Assembly (NCBI RefSeq): GCF_001865245.1
Contig: NZ_MKXB01000161.1
Location: 30,763 to 83,976, forward strand
Length of the DNA: 53,214 nt
Source of the DNA: Streptomyces sp. CC53
GTDB taxonomy: Bacteria > Actinomycetota > Actinomycetes > Streptomycetales > Streptomycetaceae
Direction of reading: 5' to 3'
Shown: positions 7,227 to 15,989 of the stretch, one piece after another
How the letters are laid out: each line of letters starts with the position of its first letter
Position numbering within the stretch: position 1 is the first letter of the stretch
Made by a program: the position numbers and the translations under genes
The notes under the pieces: generated by a model
The model's input: the letters and a program-made list of their open reading frames with translations, nothing else
Database searches by the model: none
What the model was told of the DNA's origin: nothing

Positions 7227-9809
7227 ATGGCGGCCGACAGGGCGGGAACCGGCGAGCGCAGCCTCGGAGCGACCAGGCGCGGACGGCCGGACGGAGAAGC
7301 GGGCGGCGGGGCGGCGGGTGACCGAGCCAGGTCCGGGGGGAGGAACGGCGCGATCCGACCCGGTGGGGCGCGGGCGCGCGAGGAGCGGCTCGGCACGGCG
7401 GTCGACGCCGCGCTCCGCAGACTCGACCTCGACACCAAGGCCCGGCTCCTGGCCGGTCAGGACATGTGGAGCCTCCCCGCCGTCCCCGCCGTCGGTCTCG
7501 CCTCCCTGGTGCTGTCCGACGGCCCCGTCGGCGTGCGGGGGGTGCGCTGGACCCCCGACGACCCGTCCCTCACCCTCCCGTCCCCCACCGCGCTCGCCGC
7601 CACCTGGGACCCCGCCCTCGCCCGCCGCGCCGGACGCGCCCTCGCCGCCGAGGCTCGCCGCAAGGGCGTCCACGTGCTGCTCGCCCCCACCGTGAACCTG
7701 CACCGCTCGCCCCTCGGCGGTCGCCACTTCGAGGCGTACAGCGAGGATCCGCACCTCACCGGCGCGATCGGCACCGGTTACGTCCTCGGGGTCCAGGACG
7801 GTGGCGTCGCGGCCTGCGTCAAGCACTTCGTCGCCAACGACGCCGAGACCGACCGCTTCACCGTCGACAACGTCATCGCGCCCCGCCCGCTGCGCGAGCT
7901 CTACCTCGGCCCGTTCGAGACGATCGTCCGCGAGGCCCGCCCCTGGGCCGTCATGGCCGCGTACAACCGGGTCAACGGCATCACCATGACCGAGCACCGG
8001 CACCTCCAGCACGACGTGCTGCGCGGTGAGTGGGGCTTCGACGGCGTCACCGTCTCCGACTGGTTCGCCGCCCGGTCGACCTCCGGCGCGCTGCGCGGCG
8101 GCCTCGACATCGCCATGCCGGGCCCGCACACCGTGTATGGGCAGGCGCTGGCCGCCGCCGTGCGGGCGGGCGAGGCCGACGAGGAGGCCGTCGACGGAGC
8201 CGTACGGCGGCTGCTGCGGCTCGCCGGCCGGGTCGGCGCGCTGCGGGGCGCGGACCCGGCGGTGCCGGAGCCGCCCGAGCCGGAGGACGGGCAGGCCCTG
8301 GCCCGCGAGATCGCCCACCGGTCCTTCGTGCTCCTGCGCAACACCGGCGGGGCCCTGCCGCTGTCCCCCGGCTGCCGGACCGCCCTCATCGGGGCGGCCG
8401 CACGCGACGCCCGCATCCTGGGAGGCGGGTCCGCGCACGTCTTCCCCTCACGGACGGTCTCCCCGCTCGACGGCCTCGCCGCCGCCCTGTCCGACGGCAC
8501 CGCCCCCACCTACGCCGTGGGTGCCGACCCCGACCGCGAACCCGCCCCCGCGGGCGCCGGTTTCACCCTGCGCGCGGTCTGCCGGGACGCGTCGGGTGCC
8601 GTGCTCGCCGACGTGCCGCTGCCCACCGGCCAGGTCCAGTGGGTCGGCGCCGACCTGCCGGCCGGGGTCGACCACGGCACCCTGCACAGCGTCGAGGTCA
8701 CCGGGACCTTCCTGCCGCGGGAGAGCGGCGACCACGTCTTCGGCACCCGCGGACTCGGTCCGTTCACCCTCGCCGTGGCCGGCCGCGTCCTCTACGACGG
8801 GGTCCAGGAGGCGGGCGGGGAGACCGACCCGTTCGAGGCATTCACCGGCGCCCCGACCGAACGCGGCACCGCATCCCTCGCCGCGGGCGAGCCCGTCGAG
8901 GTGTCCCTGCGCCACACCACGGACCGCGGCATCCCGACGCCCGTACCCGCGGTCGCCTTCAGCCTCCTCCACCGGCCGCCCCGCCGCGACCCCGACGAAC
9001 TCATCCGGGAGGCAGCCGCCGCCGCGCGGGCCGCCGACACCGCCGTCGTCGTGGTCGCCACCACCGAACGCGTCGAATCCGAGGGCCACGACCGCACCGA
9101 CCTGCGGCTCCCCGGCCGGCAGGACGACCTGGTCCGGGCCGTGGCCGCGGCGAACCCGCGCACGGTCGTGGTCGTCAACGCCGGGGCGCCCGTCGAGATG
9201 CCGTGGCGCGAGGACGTCGCCGCGGTGCTGCTGAGCTGGTTCCCCGGCCAGGAGGGCGGCGCCGCCCTCGCCGATGTCCTCCTGGGCGCCCAGGAGCCCG
9301 GCGGCCGCCTGCCCACCACCTGGCCCGTCGCCCTCGCGGACGCCCCCGTCAGCCGCGTCACCCCGTCACCCGAGGGGGCACTCCCGTACGAGGAGGGGCT
9401 GTTCGTCGGCTACCGCGCCTGGGACCGGTCCGGTGCGACGCCCGCGTACCCCTTCGGCCACGGGCTGGGCTACACGACCTGGGAGTACGAGTCGCTGGAA
9501 GCCACCCCCACCACGGCCCGCGTCGTCGTCCGCAACACCGGCACGCGGACGGGCCGCGAGGTCGTCCAGCTGTACGTCGCCCCCCGCGCCGACCTCGTCG
9601 AACGGCCGCGGCGGTGGCTCGCCGGCTTCGCGGCGGTCCGGGCGGAGCCCGGCGAGGCGGTGGAGGCCGTCGTGCGGCTCGCGCCCCGGCTCTTCGACGT
9701 GTGGGACGAGGACGCGGGGGAGTGGACGGCGGTACCGGGCGTGTACGAGGTGCACGCCGGCCGCTCCCTCACGGACAGCCGCCTGAGGGTCGCCCTGGAA
9801 CTCGACTGA
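7227..9809 (+). CDS. Glycoside hydrolase family 3 beta-glucosidase with PA14 insert
   Basis: An 860-residue protein without a signal peptide, hence probably cytoplasmic. Domains in order: GH3 N-terminal barrel (about residues 60-290) with KHFVANDAETDR (Lys199-His200) and the nucleophile in TVSDWF (Asp278); GH3 C-terminal sandwich split by a PA14-like insert (about 440-570); and a fibronectin-III-like C-terminal domain (GREVVQLYVAP onwards). This layout is typical of beta-glucosidases that cleave beta-1,2 to beta-1,6 glucosides or aryl glucosides. A GGGAG precedes the ATG at 7227; a GTG 6 nt earlier is also possible. A TetR gene diverges from it, and a decayed aldose epimerase follows on the other strand. 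Confidence 0.92.
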   Translation: MAADRAGTGERSLGATRRGRPDGEAGGGAAGDRARSGGRNGAIRPGGARAREERLGTAVDAALRRLDLDTKARLLAGQDMWSLPAVPAVGLASLVLSDGPVGVRGVRWTPDDPSLTLPSPTALAATWDPALARRAGRALAAEARRKGVHVLLAPTVNLHRSPLGGRHFEAYSEDPHLTGAIGTGYVLGVQDGGVAACVKHFVANDAETDRFTVDNVIAPRPLRELYLGPFETIVREARPWAVMAAYNRVNGITMTEHRHLQHDVLRGEWGFDGVTVSDWFAARSTSGALRGGLDIAMPGPHTVYGQALAAAVRAGEADEEAVDGAVRRLLRLAGRVGALRGADPAVPEPPEPEDGQALAREIAHRSFVLLRNTGGALPLSPGCRTALIGAAARDARILGGGSAHVFPSRTVSPLDGLAAALSDGTAPTYAVGADPDREPAPAGAGFTLRAVCRDASGAVLADVPLPTGQVQWVGADLPAGVDHGTLHSVEVTGTFLPRESGDHVFGTRGLGPFTLAVAGRVLYDGVQEAGGETDPFEAFTGAPTERGTASLAAGEPVEVSLRHTTDRGIPTPVPAVAFSLLHRPPRRDPDELIREAAAAARAADTAVVVVATTERVESEGHDRTDLRLPGRQDDLVRAVAAANPRTVVVVNAGAPVEMPWREDVAAVLLSWFPGQEGGAALADVLLGAQEPGGRLPTTWPVALADAPVSRVTPSPEGALPYEEGLFVGYRAWDRSGATPAYPFGHGLGYTTWEYESLEATPTTARVVVRNTGTRTGREVVQLYVAPRADLVERPRRWLAGFAAVRAEPGEAVEAVVRLAPRLFDVWDEDAGEWTAVPGVYEVHAGRSLTDSRLRVALELD

Positions 9810-9934
9810 ACGCCCGCCGCCGGGGCGCGGCCGAGGGTCGGCGGCGCTCGTCGGAGGGGCCTGTGGAGGGCGCCGACGGAGCGGGGCGCGACCGCCGGCC
9901 GCGTCGTGAGCCCCGGCCGCCGAGGGCGACGCCG

Positions 9935-10395
9935 AAGCCGTACCGCGTCGTCGACCGGAACACCCTGGAGGTGTCGGCGACGTACCTGCCCGGGGAGCCC
10001 TCCTCCCGTCGGGGCTCTCCGCTGTCAGCCGCACGCCGTCCCCGCATCGGTCGGGGGCGCGGTCCACACGCGCTGGTCGAAGCCGCGCGGCCCGCCGTCG
10101 CGGGCGAGCCGGTGCGTCCGCCCGTCCCGGGTGGAGGAGCCGTGCGCGATCCGGTTCGCGTACCGGCCGACGAGCGCCCCGAAGCAGGGCCCGGGATGCG
10201 CCTCGTACCCGACGGGACCGTCGAAGCCGAGCACCACGCGCGCCGCCGTCCCGTGGCGGTCCGAACCTCCACCGACTGCACGACGCCGCCGTACGTGAGG
10301 ACCCGCACCCGTACCGGAGAGTGCGCGTCTGCCGCTCCAGCGTCCGGCGGTGCACGTCCGTGCCGTAGGCCAGGCCGCCCCGCTCCCCGACCTTC
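9935..10395 (-). pseudogene. Decayed aldose 1-epimerase (mutarotase) gene
   Basis: Three frames on this strand must be joined to follow the homology. In order they read AYGTDVHRRTLERQ, then VRVLTYGGVVQSVEV, then DRHGTAARVVLGFDGPVGYE through FGALVGRYANRIAHGS to PRGFDQRVW, then GDGVRLTAESPDG, then EEGSPG. These are successive landmarks of GalM-type mutarotases. At least four frameshifts separate them, about ten residues are missing before GFDQRVW, and the C-terminal half with the catalytic Glu is absent. An in-frame stop follows GTACG at about 10025. Neither boundary is sharp. The neighbouring GH3 enzyme releases sugars, so the intact ancestor may have served the same pathway. Confidence 0.8.
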
Positions 10396-10411
10396 GCGAC
10401 CGTGCCCGAGC

Positions 10412-11449
10412 CTACGCGGGCGGGCGCGCCGCCGTGACGTTCCGGTAGGCGATGTCCGCCAGCCGGGCCTGCCCCTCCACGCTCGGATGGAACCAGTCCC
10501 AGGGGCTCAACTGGGCCGCACCGAAGGGGTGCTCGAAAACGGCGCCGCCGTCGTACCGGCACCGCTCGTCCCGTACGCACACCTCCCGCAGCACCTCGTT
10601 GTACGCGACGACCCGCTCCCGCACCGCTGACCTGCGCCGCTCGGCCGCCGCCCCCGTGTCCAGCGGGTCGGCCAGCATGGACGCGCAGACGCCCAGGGAC
10701 CACACCTGCCGGCCCTCGGCGCTGTCCCGCCCCGTCGACCAGAGCCGTTTCAGGTCGGGCACGCTCGTCACGTAGACCCGCGTCGACGGCGACGCCTTCC
10801 ACAGCCGGGCCAGGGCCGCCGCGAACGACGCGCGGAAGTCGGCGACCGGGGTCATCAGCGCGGGGGTGGGGCGGCACGCGTCGTTGGCGCCGGCGGTGAC
10901 CGTCACCAGACCGGGCCGGCGCTCCGCCGCCTGCGCCATCTGCCCGGGCAGGTCCGCGGCGCGGGCCCCGGACCGGGCGAGGTTCCAACTCCGCTCGGCG
11001 GCCCCGGACTCCCCGAGCAGGCGCAGTGCCAGGCTGTTCACCCGGGCGTCGGACCCCGTGGCCCAGGACGCCTCGGGGCAGTCCGCCAGGACACCGCAGG
11101 CGTCGAAGGCCCGGGTGATGGAGTCGCCCACCGCCGCGACCGAATCGGGGCGGGTGTTCCACCCCGAGCGGCCCGGTGGGGCGGAGGGCGACGGCGGGGC
11201 CGGCGACGGAGTGGCCCGCCGGGGAGCCTCCGTGCGGGCGGTCGGCGCCGGGGCGCCGCTGCTGCTTCCGGGCGACACGACACACCCGGAGAGCGCGGAC
11301 GCGCAGACCAGCGCGGCGGCGACCGCCCGTCCGGCCCCCTGCCGCAGGGGCGGTTCGCGGAGCGCGGACGCCGCGGAGGGCACCGTACCGCCGGATTCCC
11401 TTGAGCGGTCGGCGTCCTGGCGAGTGAAAGCTTCGTGTCGACGGCCCAC
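10412..11449 (-). CDS. SGNH/GDSL-family hydrolase lipoprotein
   Basis: About 345 residues. The N-terminal signal ends in a lipobox (ALSGC, Cys56), followed by a Pro/Ser/Ala-rich linker and an SGNH hydrolase domain. Visible catalytic blocks are VGDSIT (Ser110), GAND (block III, about residue 190) and DWFHPS (Asp318, His321). It is probably an extracellular membrane-tethered esterase or lipase. The GTG at 11449 is favoured because TACGGT (11462-11457 on this strand) lies 7 nt upstream, giving a leaderless mRNA. A second GTG at 11383 would give a more normal-length signal peptide and cannot be excluded. Confidence 0.87.
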   Translation of the reverse strand: MGRRHEAFTRQDADRSRESGGTVPSAASALREPPLRQGAGRAVAAALVCASALSGCVVSPGSSSGAPAPTARTEAPRRATPSPAPPSPSAPPGRSGWNTRPDSVAAVGDSITRAFDACGVLADCPEASWATGSDARVNSLALRLLGESGAAERSWNLARSGARAADLPGQMAQAAERRPGLVTVTAGANDACRPTPALMTPVADFRASFAAALARLWKASPSTRVYVTSVPDLKRLWSTGRDSAEGRQVWSLGVCASMLADPLDTGAAAERRRSAVRERVVAYNEVLREVCVRDERCRYDGGAVFEHPFGAAQLSPWDWFHPSVEGQARLADIAYRNVTAARPPA

Positions 11450-11642
11450 GGGACCGACCGTACGTCATCCTCATCGCCCCGGCGCACGATAGCTTTTCCC
11501 CGTCGAACCAGAGGCGCCCGACCGACCGGCTCCGGTAAATTACATCACGTCACAAGCTGTCCCTTTTGTGGAGTTTCGCTCCCGATGCTGTTTACTGAGG
11601 CCGCTGGGAAAAGGCGAACCTCGTCCCACACTGGAGGTCCCG

Positions 11643-12137
11643 GTGACGACACGTGGAGTCCTGTACGTCCACTCCGCGCCGCGTGCGCTGTGCCCACACG
11701 TCGAATGGGCGGTGGCGGGAGTGCTCGGCACGAGAGTCCAGCTCGACTGGATCCGCCAGCCGGCCTCACCGGGGACCTGGAGAGCGGAGTTCTCCTGGCA
11801 GGGCGAGGCGGGCACCGCGTCGAAACTCGCCTCGGCGCTCCGCGGCTGGCAGATGCTGCGCTTCGAGGTGACCGCCGAACCCTGCTCCGCGGCCGAGGGC
11901 GAGCGCTACAGCGCCACGCCCGAGCTCGGCATCTTCCACGCGGTCATCGGGATCCACGGCGACATCATGATCCCCGAGGACCGGCTGCGCGCCGCCCTCG
12001 CCCGCTCCGCGCAAGGGGAGACCCGGCTGGAGGCGGAGATCGCCAAACTGCTCGGCAAGCCCTGGGACGACGAACTGGAGCCCTTCCGCTACGCCGGGGA
12101 GGGCGCACCGGTGCGGTGGCTGCACCAGGTCGTCTGA
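11643..12137 (+). CDS. DUF3145 family protein
   Basis: A 164-residue protein of a conserved actinobacterial family of unknown function, recognisable by its N-terminus TTRGVLYVHSAPRALCPHVE and by FRYAGEGAPVRWLHQVV at the end. It has no signal peptide or membrane helix. The GTG at 11643 has a GGAGG about 7 nt upstream, and the open frame before it does not resemble the family. It sits next to the fatty-acid synthase operon, converging on fabF across a strong bidirectional terminator, so no shared transcript is implied. A role in lipid metabolism would be inference from position only. Confidence 0.9.
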   Translation: MTTRGVLYVHSAPRALCPHVEWAVAGVLGTRVQLDWIRQPASPGTWRAEFSWQGEAGTASKLASALRGWQMLRFEVTAEPCSAAEGERYSATPELGIFHAVIGIHGDIMIPEDRLRAALARSAQGETRLEAEIAKLLGKPWDDELEPFRYAGEGAPVRWLHQVV

Positions 12138-12196
12138 GCGTACGGACGCGTCGTGTGCGGCCCTGAGCCCCACTCGGGAAGCAGCTGCGGCTGAGG

Positions 12197-12240
12197 GCAT
12201 GAGTGAGGCCCCCGCCTTCCGGCGGGGGCCTCACTCATGC
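12197..12240. terminator. Bidirectional hairpin between DUF3145 and fabF
   Basis: A perfect 20-bp stem (GCATGAGTGAGGCCCCCGCC with its complement) around a TTCC loop, placed 60 nt after the DUF3145 stop and 22 nt after the fabF stop on the other strand. It can serve both convergent genes. Confidence 0.85.
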
Positions 12241-12262
12241 TCGGCACGTGCCTGGCGGGCCG

Positions 12263-13525
12263 TCAGACGGAACGGAACGCCAGCACCACGTTGTGGCCGC
12301 CGAAGCCGAACGAGTTGTTCAGCGCCGCGATCGTGCCCTCCGGCAGCGCGCGCGGCCCACCGGTGACGACGTCGGCGTCGACCTCCTCGTCCAGCTCGTC
12401 GACGTTGATGGTCGGCGGAGCCGTGCGGTGGTGCAGCGCCAGGACCGTGGCGACGGTCTCGATGCCGCCCGCGCCACCCAGCAGGTGACCCGTCATCGAC
12501 TTGGTGGCGGAGATCGCCACGTGCTCCAGGTCGTCGCCGAGCACCTTGCGCAGCGCCTTGATCTCCGCGACGTCACCCTGCGGAGTGGAGGTGGCGTGCG
12601 CGTTGAGGTGCACGACCTCCGACGGCTTCAGGTCCGTGCCGTCCAGCAGGTTCTGCAGCGCGGCGGCGATACCGCGGCCTGTCGGCTCCGGCTGGGCGAT
12701 GTGGTGGCTGTCGGCGGACAGGCCCTGCCCCAGCGCCTCGCAGTACACGCGGGCGCCGCGCGCGGCGGCGTGCTCGGCCGACTCCAGGACGACCACGCCG
12801 GCGCCCTCACCCAGCACGAAGCCGTCACGGCCCTTGTCGTACGGGCGGGAGGCCTTCTCGGGCTCGTCGTTGCTCTTGGACATCGCCATCATGTTGGCGA
12901 ACGCCGCGATGGGCAGCGGGTGGATGGCCGCCTCGGTGCCGCCCGCCACGACCACGTCGGCCCGGCCGGTACGGATCATCTCGACGGCGTAGCCGATGGC
13001 CTCGGCGCCCGACGCGCACGCCGACACCGGGGTGTGCACACCCGCCTGGGCGTTCACCTCCAGGCCGACGTTGGCGGAGGGGCTGTTCGGCATGAGCATG
13101 GGCACGGTGTGCGGGGAGACCCGGCGCGAGCCCTTCTCCTTCAGCACGTCGTACTGGTCGAGGAGCGTCGTCACGCCGCCGATGCCGGAAGCGATGACGG
13201 AACCGAGCCGCTCGGGGCGCACGGCGGCGTCCTCTCCCGCGGGAGCGGTGAAGCCGGCATCGGCCCACGCCTCGCGTGCGGCGATCAGCGCGAACTGCGC
13301 CGACCGGTCCAGCTTGCGGGCCAGCGGCCGCGGCAGGACCTCGGTGGGTTCGACCGCCACCCGGGCGGCGATGCTGACGGGCAGGTCGGCGAAGCGCTCC
13401 CCCTCCAGGGGGCGCACGCCGGAGCGTCCCGCCAGCAGACCCTCCCAGGTCGAGGCGGAGTCGCCACCCAGCGGTGTGGTTGCGCCGATACCGGTGACGA
13501 CCACGGTGCGATTGGTCGAGCTCAC
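12263..13525 (-). CDS. fabF: Beta-ketoacyl-ACP synthase II
   Basis: A 420-residue KAS II that condenses malonyl-ACP with a growing acyl-ACP in fatty-acid elongation. The catalytic Cys-His-His is present: Cys170 in HTPVSACASGAE, His310 in LNAHATSTPQGD and His347 in KSMTGHLLGGAG. The C-terminus has the family's NNSFGFGGHN. The GTG at 13525 (SSTNRTVVVTGIGATTPLGG) has GGAGAGA upstream, and the longer frame adds residues unlike the family. It is the last gene of the fabD-fabH-acpP-fabF run, 64 nt after acpP, and ends at a strong hairpin. Confidence 0.97.
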   Translation of the reverse strand: MSSTNRTVVVTGIGATTPLGGDSASTWEGLLAGRSGVRPLEGERFADLPVSIAARVAVEPTEVLPRPLARKLDRSAQFALIAAREAWADAGFTAPAGEDAAVRPERLGSVIASGIGGVTTLLDQYDVLKEKGSRRVSPHTVPMLMPNSPSANVGLEVNAQAGVHTPVSACASGAEAIGYAVEMIRTGRADVVVAGGTEAAIHPLPIAAFANMMAMSKSNDEPEKASRPYDKGRDGFVLGEGAGVVVLESAEHAAARGARVYCEALGQGLSADSHHIAQPEPTGRGIAAALQNLLDGTDLKPSEVVHLNAHATSTPQGDVAEIKALRKVLGDDLEHVAISATKSMTGHLLGGAGGIETVATVLALHHRTAPPTINVDELDEEVDADVVTGGPRALPEGTIAALNNSFGFGGHNVVLAFRSV

Positions 13526-13589
13526 AGGAATTCTCTCTCCACGTGTCAGAGGTAAGGCGAGCGGCGCCACCGCCGGGTGGCGAACCGGA

Positions 13590-13838
13590 TCAAGCCTGGT
13601 GCTTGAGGATGTAGTCGACAGCGTCGCCCACGGTCTTGAGGCCCTTGACGTCCTCGTCCGGGATCTTCACCTCGAAGCGCTCCTCGGCGGCGACGACGAC
13701 CTCGACCATGGACAGCGAGTCGACGTCCAGGTCGTCGGTGAAGGACTTGTCCAGCTCGACGTCCTCGGTCGGGATACCGGCGATCTCGTTGACGATCTCA
13801 GCGAGACCCTCGAGGATCTCTTCCTGCGTGGCGGCCAT
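13590..13838 (-). CDS. acpP: Acyl carrier protein of fatty-acid synthesis
   Basis: An 82-residue acidic ACP. Ser41 in DDLDVDSLSMVE is the phosphopantetheine attachment site. It carries the growing acyl chain between FabH, FabF and the reductases. The position between fabH and fabF in the same orientation, and the housekeeping-like sequence (VNEIAGIPTEDVELDKSF), identify the fatty-acid ACP rather than a polyketide one. GGAGCG lies just before the ATG. Confidence 0.98.
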   Translation of the reverse strand: MAATQEEILEGLAEIVNEIAGIPTEDVELDKSFTDDLDVDSLSMVEVVVAAEERFEVKIPDEDVKGLKTVGDAVDYILKHQA

Positions 13839-13930
13839 GGTGGCGCTCCTTCAGTGTGTAGCGGTGTGTAGCTCTGGGTTTCACAGAGGCTGTGCTGCGG
13901 GCGGATCGTCCGGAAGATCCGGACGGTGCC

Positions 13931-14932
13931 CTAGGGGAGGGTAACGACCGTCGCGGCGTAGACGAGACCCGCCCCGAAGCCGATGACGAGCGCGGTGTCA
14001 CCGCTCTTCGCCTGCCCGGTCGCCAGGAGCCGCTCCATCGCGAGCGGGATCGAGGCGGCCGAGGTGTTGCCGGTGGTCTCCACGTCGCGGGCGACCGTGA
14101 CGTGCTCCGGCAGCTTGAGGGTCTTCACCATCGAGTCGATGATCCGCATGTTGGCCTGGTGCGGGATGAAGACGTCCAGGTCGGCCGGGCTGACGCCGGC
14201 CTCGTCGAGGGCCTGCTGGGCGACCTTCGCCATCTCGAAGACGGCCCAGCGGAAGACCGCCTGTCCCTCCTGCGTGATCGCGGGGAACTTGTCGACGGTG
14301 CCGTCGCGGTAGTCCGTCCACGGCACGGTCTGCTTGATCGTCTCGGACTTGTCGCCCTCGGAGCCCCAGACCGTCGGGCCGATGGCCGGCTCCTCGGAGG
14401 GGCCGACGATGACGGCACCGGCACCGTCACCGAACAGGAAGGCCGTCGCGCGGTCTTCCAGGTCGGTGAGGTCGCTGAGCCGCTCAACGCCGATGACCAG
14501 CACGTACTCCGCCGAACCCTCGACGACCATGCCCTTGGCGAGCGTCAGTCCGTAGCCGAAGCCCGCACAGCCCGCCGAGATGTCGAACGCCGCGGGCCGG
14601 TGCGCGCCGATGCGGTCGGCGATCTCGGTGGCCACGGCCGGGGTCTGCTTGAAGTGGGACACGGTGGAGACGACGACCGCACCGATCTGCTCCGGAGTCA
14701 GCCCCGCGTCGGCGAGGGCCTTGCCGGCCGCCTCGACCGACATCGCCGTCACCGTCTCCTCGGGCGACGCCCAGTGGCGCGTGGCGATGCCGGAGCGCGA
14801 GCGGATCCACTCGTCGGACGAGTCGATCTTCTCCAGGATCACCTCGTTGGGCACGACACGGGTGGGGCGGTAGCCGCCGACGCCCATGATGCGTGCGTAC
14901 GGGGCGCCTTTGCTGGGCCTGATCTTCGCCAT
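13931..14932 (-). CDS. fabH: Beta-ketoacyl-ACP synthase III
   Basis: A 333-residue KAS III that starts fatty-acid synthesis by condensing an acyl-CoA with malonyl-ACP; in Streptomyces it accepts branched starters. The triad is visible: Cys122 in DISAGCAGFGYG, His258 in VFIPHQANMR and Asn289 in TTGNTSAASIP. The ATG at 14932 gives the family N-terminus MAKIRPSKGAPYARIMGVGG, and the open frame upstream runs back into fabD. The fabD stop is 35 nt upstream, fitting one transcript with fabD. Confidence 0.97.
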   Translation of the reverse strand: MAKIRPSKGAPYARIMGVGGYRPTRVVPNEVILEKIDSSDEWIRSRSGIATRHWASPEETVTAMSVEAAGKALADAGLTPEQIGAVVVSTVSHFKQTPAVATEIADRIGAHRPAAFDISAGCAGFGYGLTLAKGMVVEGSAEYVLVIGVERLSDLTDLEDRATAFLFGDGAGAVIVGPSEEPAIGPTVWGSEGDKSETIKQTVPWTDYRDGTVDKFPAITQEGQAVFRWAVFEMAKVAQQALDEAGVSPADLDVFIPHQANMRIIDSMVKTLKLPEHVTVARDVETTGNTSAASIPLAMERLLATGQAKSGDTALVIGFGAGLVYAATVVTLP

Positions 14933-14967
14933 GCTCTCTACGGCTCCTTGCTCGGTCGTCCCGGTCG

Positions 14968-15900
14968 TCAGGCGGCTGCGCCGGCGTGCTCGGCGATGAG
15001 CTCGCGGGCCGCGTCCAGGTCGTCGGGGGTCTTCAGGGCGAGCGTCCGCACCCCGGGGAGGGCCCGCTTGGCGATACCGGTCAGCGTGCCTCCCGGGCAC
15101 ACCTCGACGAGCGCGGTCGCGCCGAGCCGCTGGAACGTTTCCATGCACAGGTCCCAGCGGACCGGGTTGGCGACCTGCCCGACGAGACGGGTGACGACGT
15201 CGGCACCCGAGGCGACGGTCTCGCCGTCCTTGTTCGAGACGTACGGGACCTTCGGGTCGGCCGGGGTGAGGGCCTTCGCGGCCTCCTCCAGCTTCGCCAC
15301 GGCAGGAGCCATGTGGTGCGTGTGGAACGCGCCCGCCACGGTGAGGGCCACCACGCGGCGCACCCCCTCGGGCTTGTCCGCCTCCAGCGCGGCCAACCGC
15401 TCCAGCGTGCCGGCGGCGACGATCTGCCCCGCGCCGTTGACGTTCGCCGGGGTCAGGCCCAACTTCTCCAGGTGCGGGACCGTGGTCTCGGGCGAGCCGC
15501 CGAGGAGCGCCGACATCCCGGTGCGGGTGACGGCGGCGGCCTCGGCCATCGCCAGGCCCCGCGTGCGCACCAGGCGGAGCGCGGCCGTGTCGTCCAGGAC
15601 CCCGGCGAACGCGGCCGCGGTGATCTCGCCGACGCTGTGGCCCGCCACCGCGTCCGGCGCCAGGGTGCTCACGTCATCCAGTGCCGCGGCGGACAGCAGA
15701 CCGGCCGCGACCAGCAGCGGCTGCGCGACCGCCGTGTCGCGGATCTCCTCCGCGTCGGCCTTCGTGCCGTAGTGGAGGAGGTCCAGGCCCAGCTCCTCGG
15801 ACCACACGCCGAGACGATCGGCGGCACCGGGGAGGTCGAGCCAAGGAGTCAGGAAGCCAGGGGTCTGAGCACCCTGGCCGGGAGCGACGAGTACGAGCAC
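14968..15900 (-). CDS. fabD: Malonyl-CoA:ACP transacylase
   Basis: A 310-residue acyltransferase that loads malonyl groups from CoA onto ACP. The nucleophile is Ser89 in VAGHSVGEITA, the oxyanion loop is LVAPGQGAQTPGFL, and the catalytic His lies in VAGAFHTHHM about residue 196. The GTG at 15900 gives the usual MLVLVAPGQG start; a GTG two codons earlier (15906) is possible. It is the first gene of the fab run. The intergenic region upstream (15901-15989) separates it from fasR in the same orientation and should hold the operon promoter. Confidence 0.97.
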   Translation of the reverse strand: MLVLVAPGQGAQTPGFLTPWLDLPGAADRLGVWSEELGLDLLHYGTKADAEEIRDTAVAQPLLVAAGLLSAAALDDVSTLAPDAVAGHSVGEITAAAFAGVLDDTAALRLVRTRGLAMAEAAAVTRTGMSALLGGSPETTVPHLEKLGLTPANVNGAGQIVAAGTLERLAALEADKPEGVRRVVALTVAGAFHTHHMAPAVAKLEEAAKALTPADPKVPYVSNKDGETVASGADVVTRLVGQVANPVRWDLCMETFQRLGATALVEVCPGGTLTGIAKRALPGVRTLALKTPDDLDAARELIAEHAGAAA

Positions 15901-15989
15901 CCTCACACTCTCTCTTGTGGACGGTCCCTGGCGCCCGTGGGGACTGGGACGAAGAACCGTCGGACGAATTGTTGATCCCCCACAAAAGA

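Noticed and set aside
9940..10010. A plus-strand phrase NTLEVSATYLPGE resembling a mutarotase strand
   Set aside because: The mutarotase homology is consistently on the minus strand here; the plus-strand phrase is short and probably accidental.
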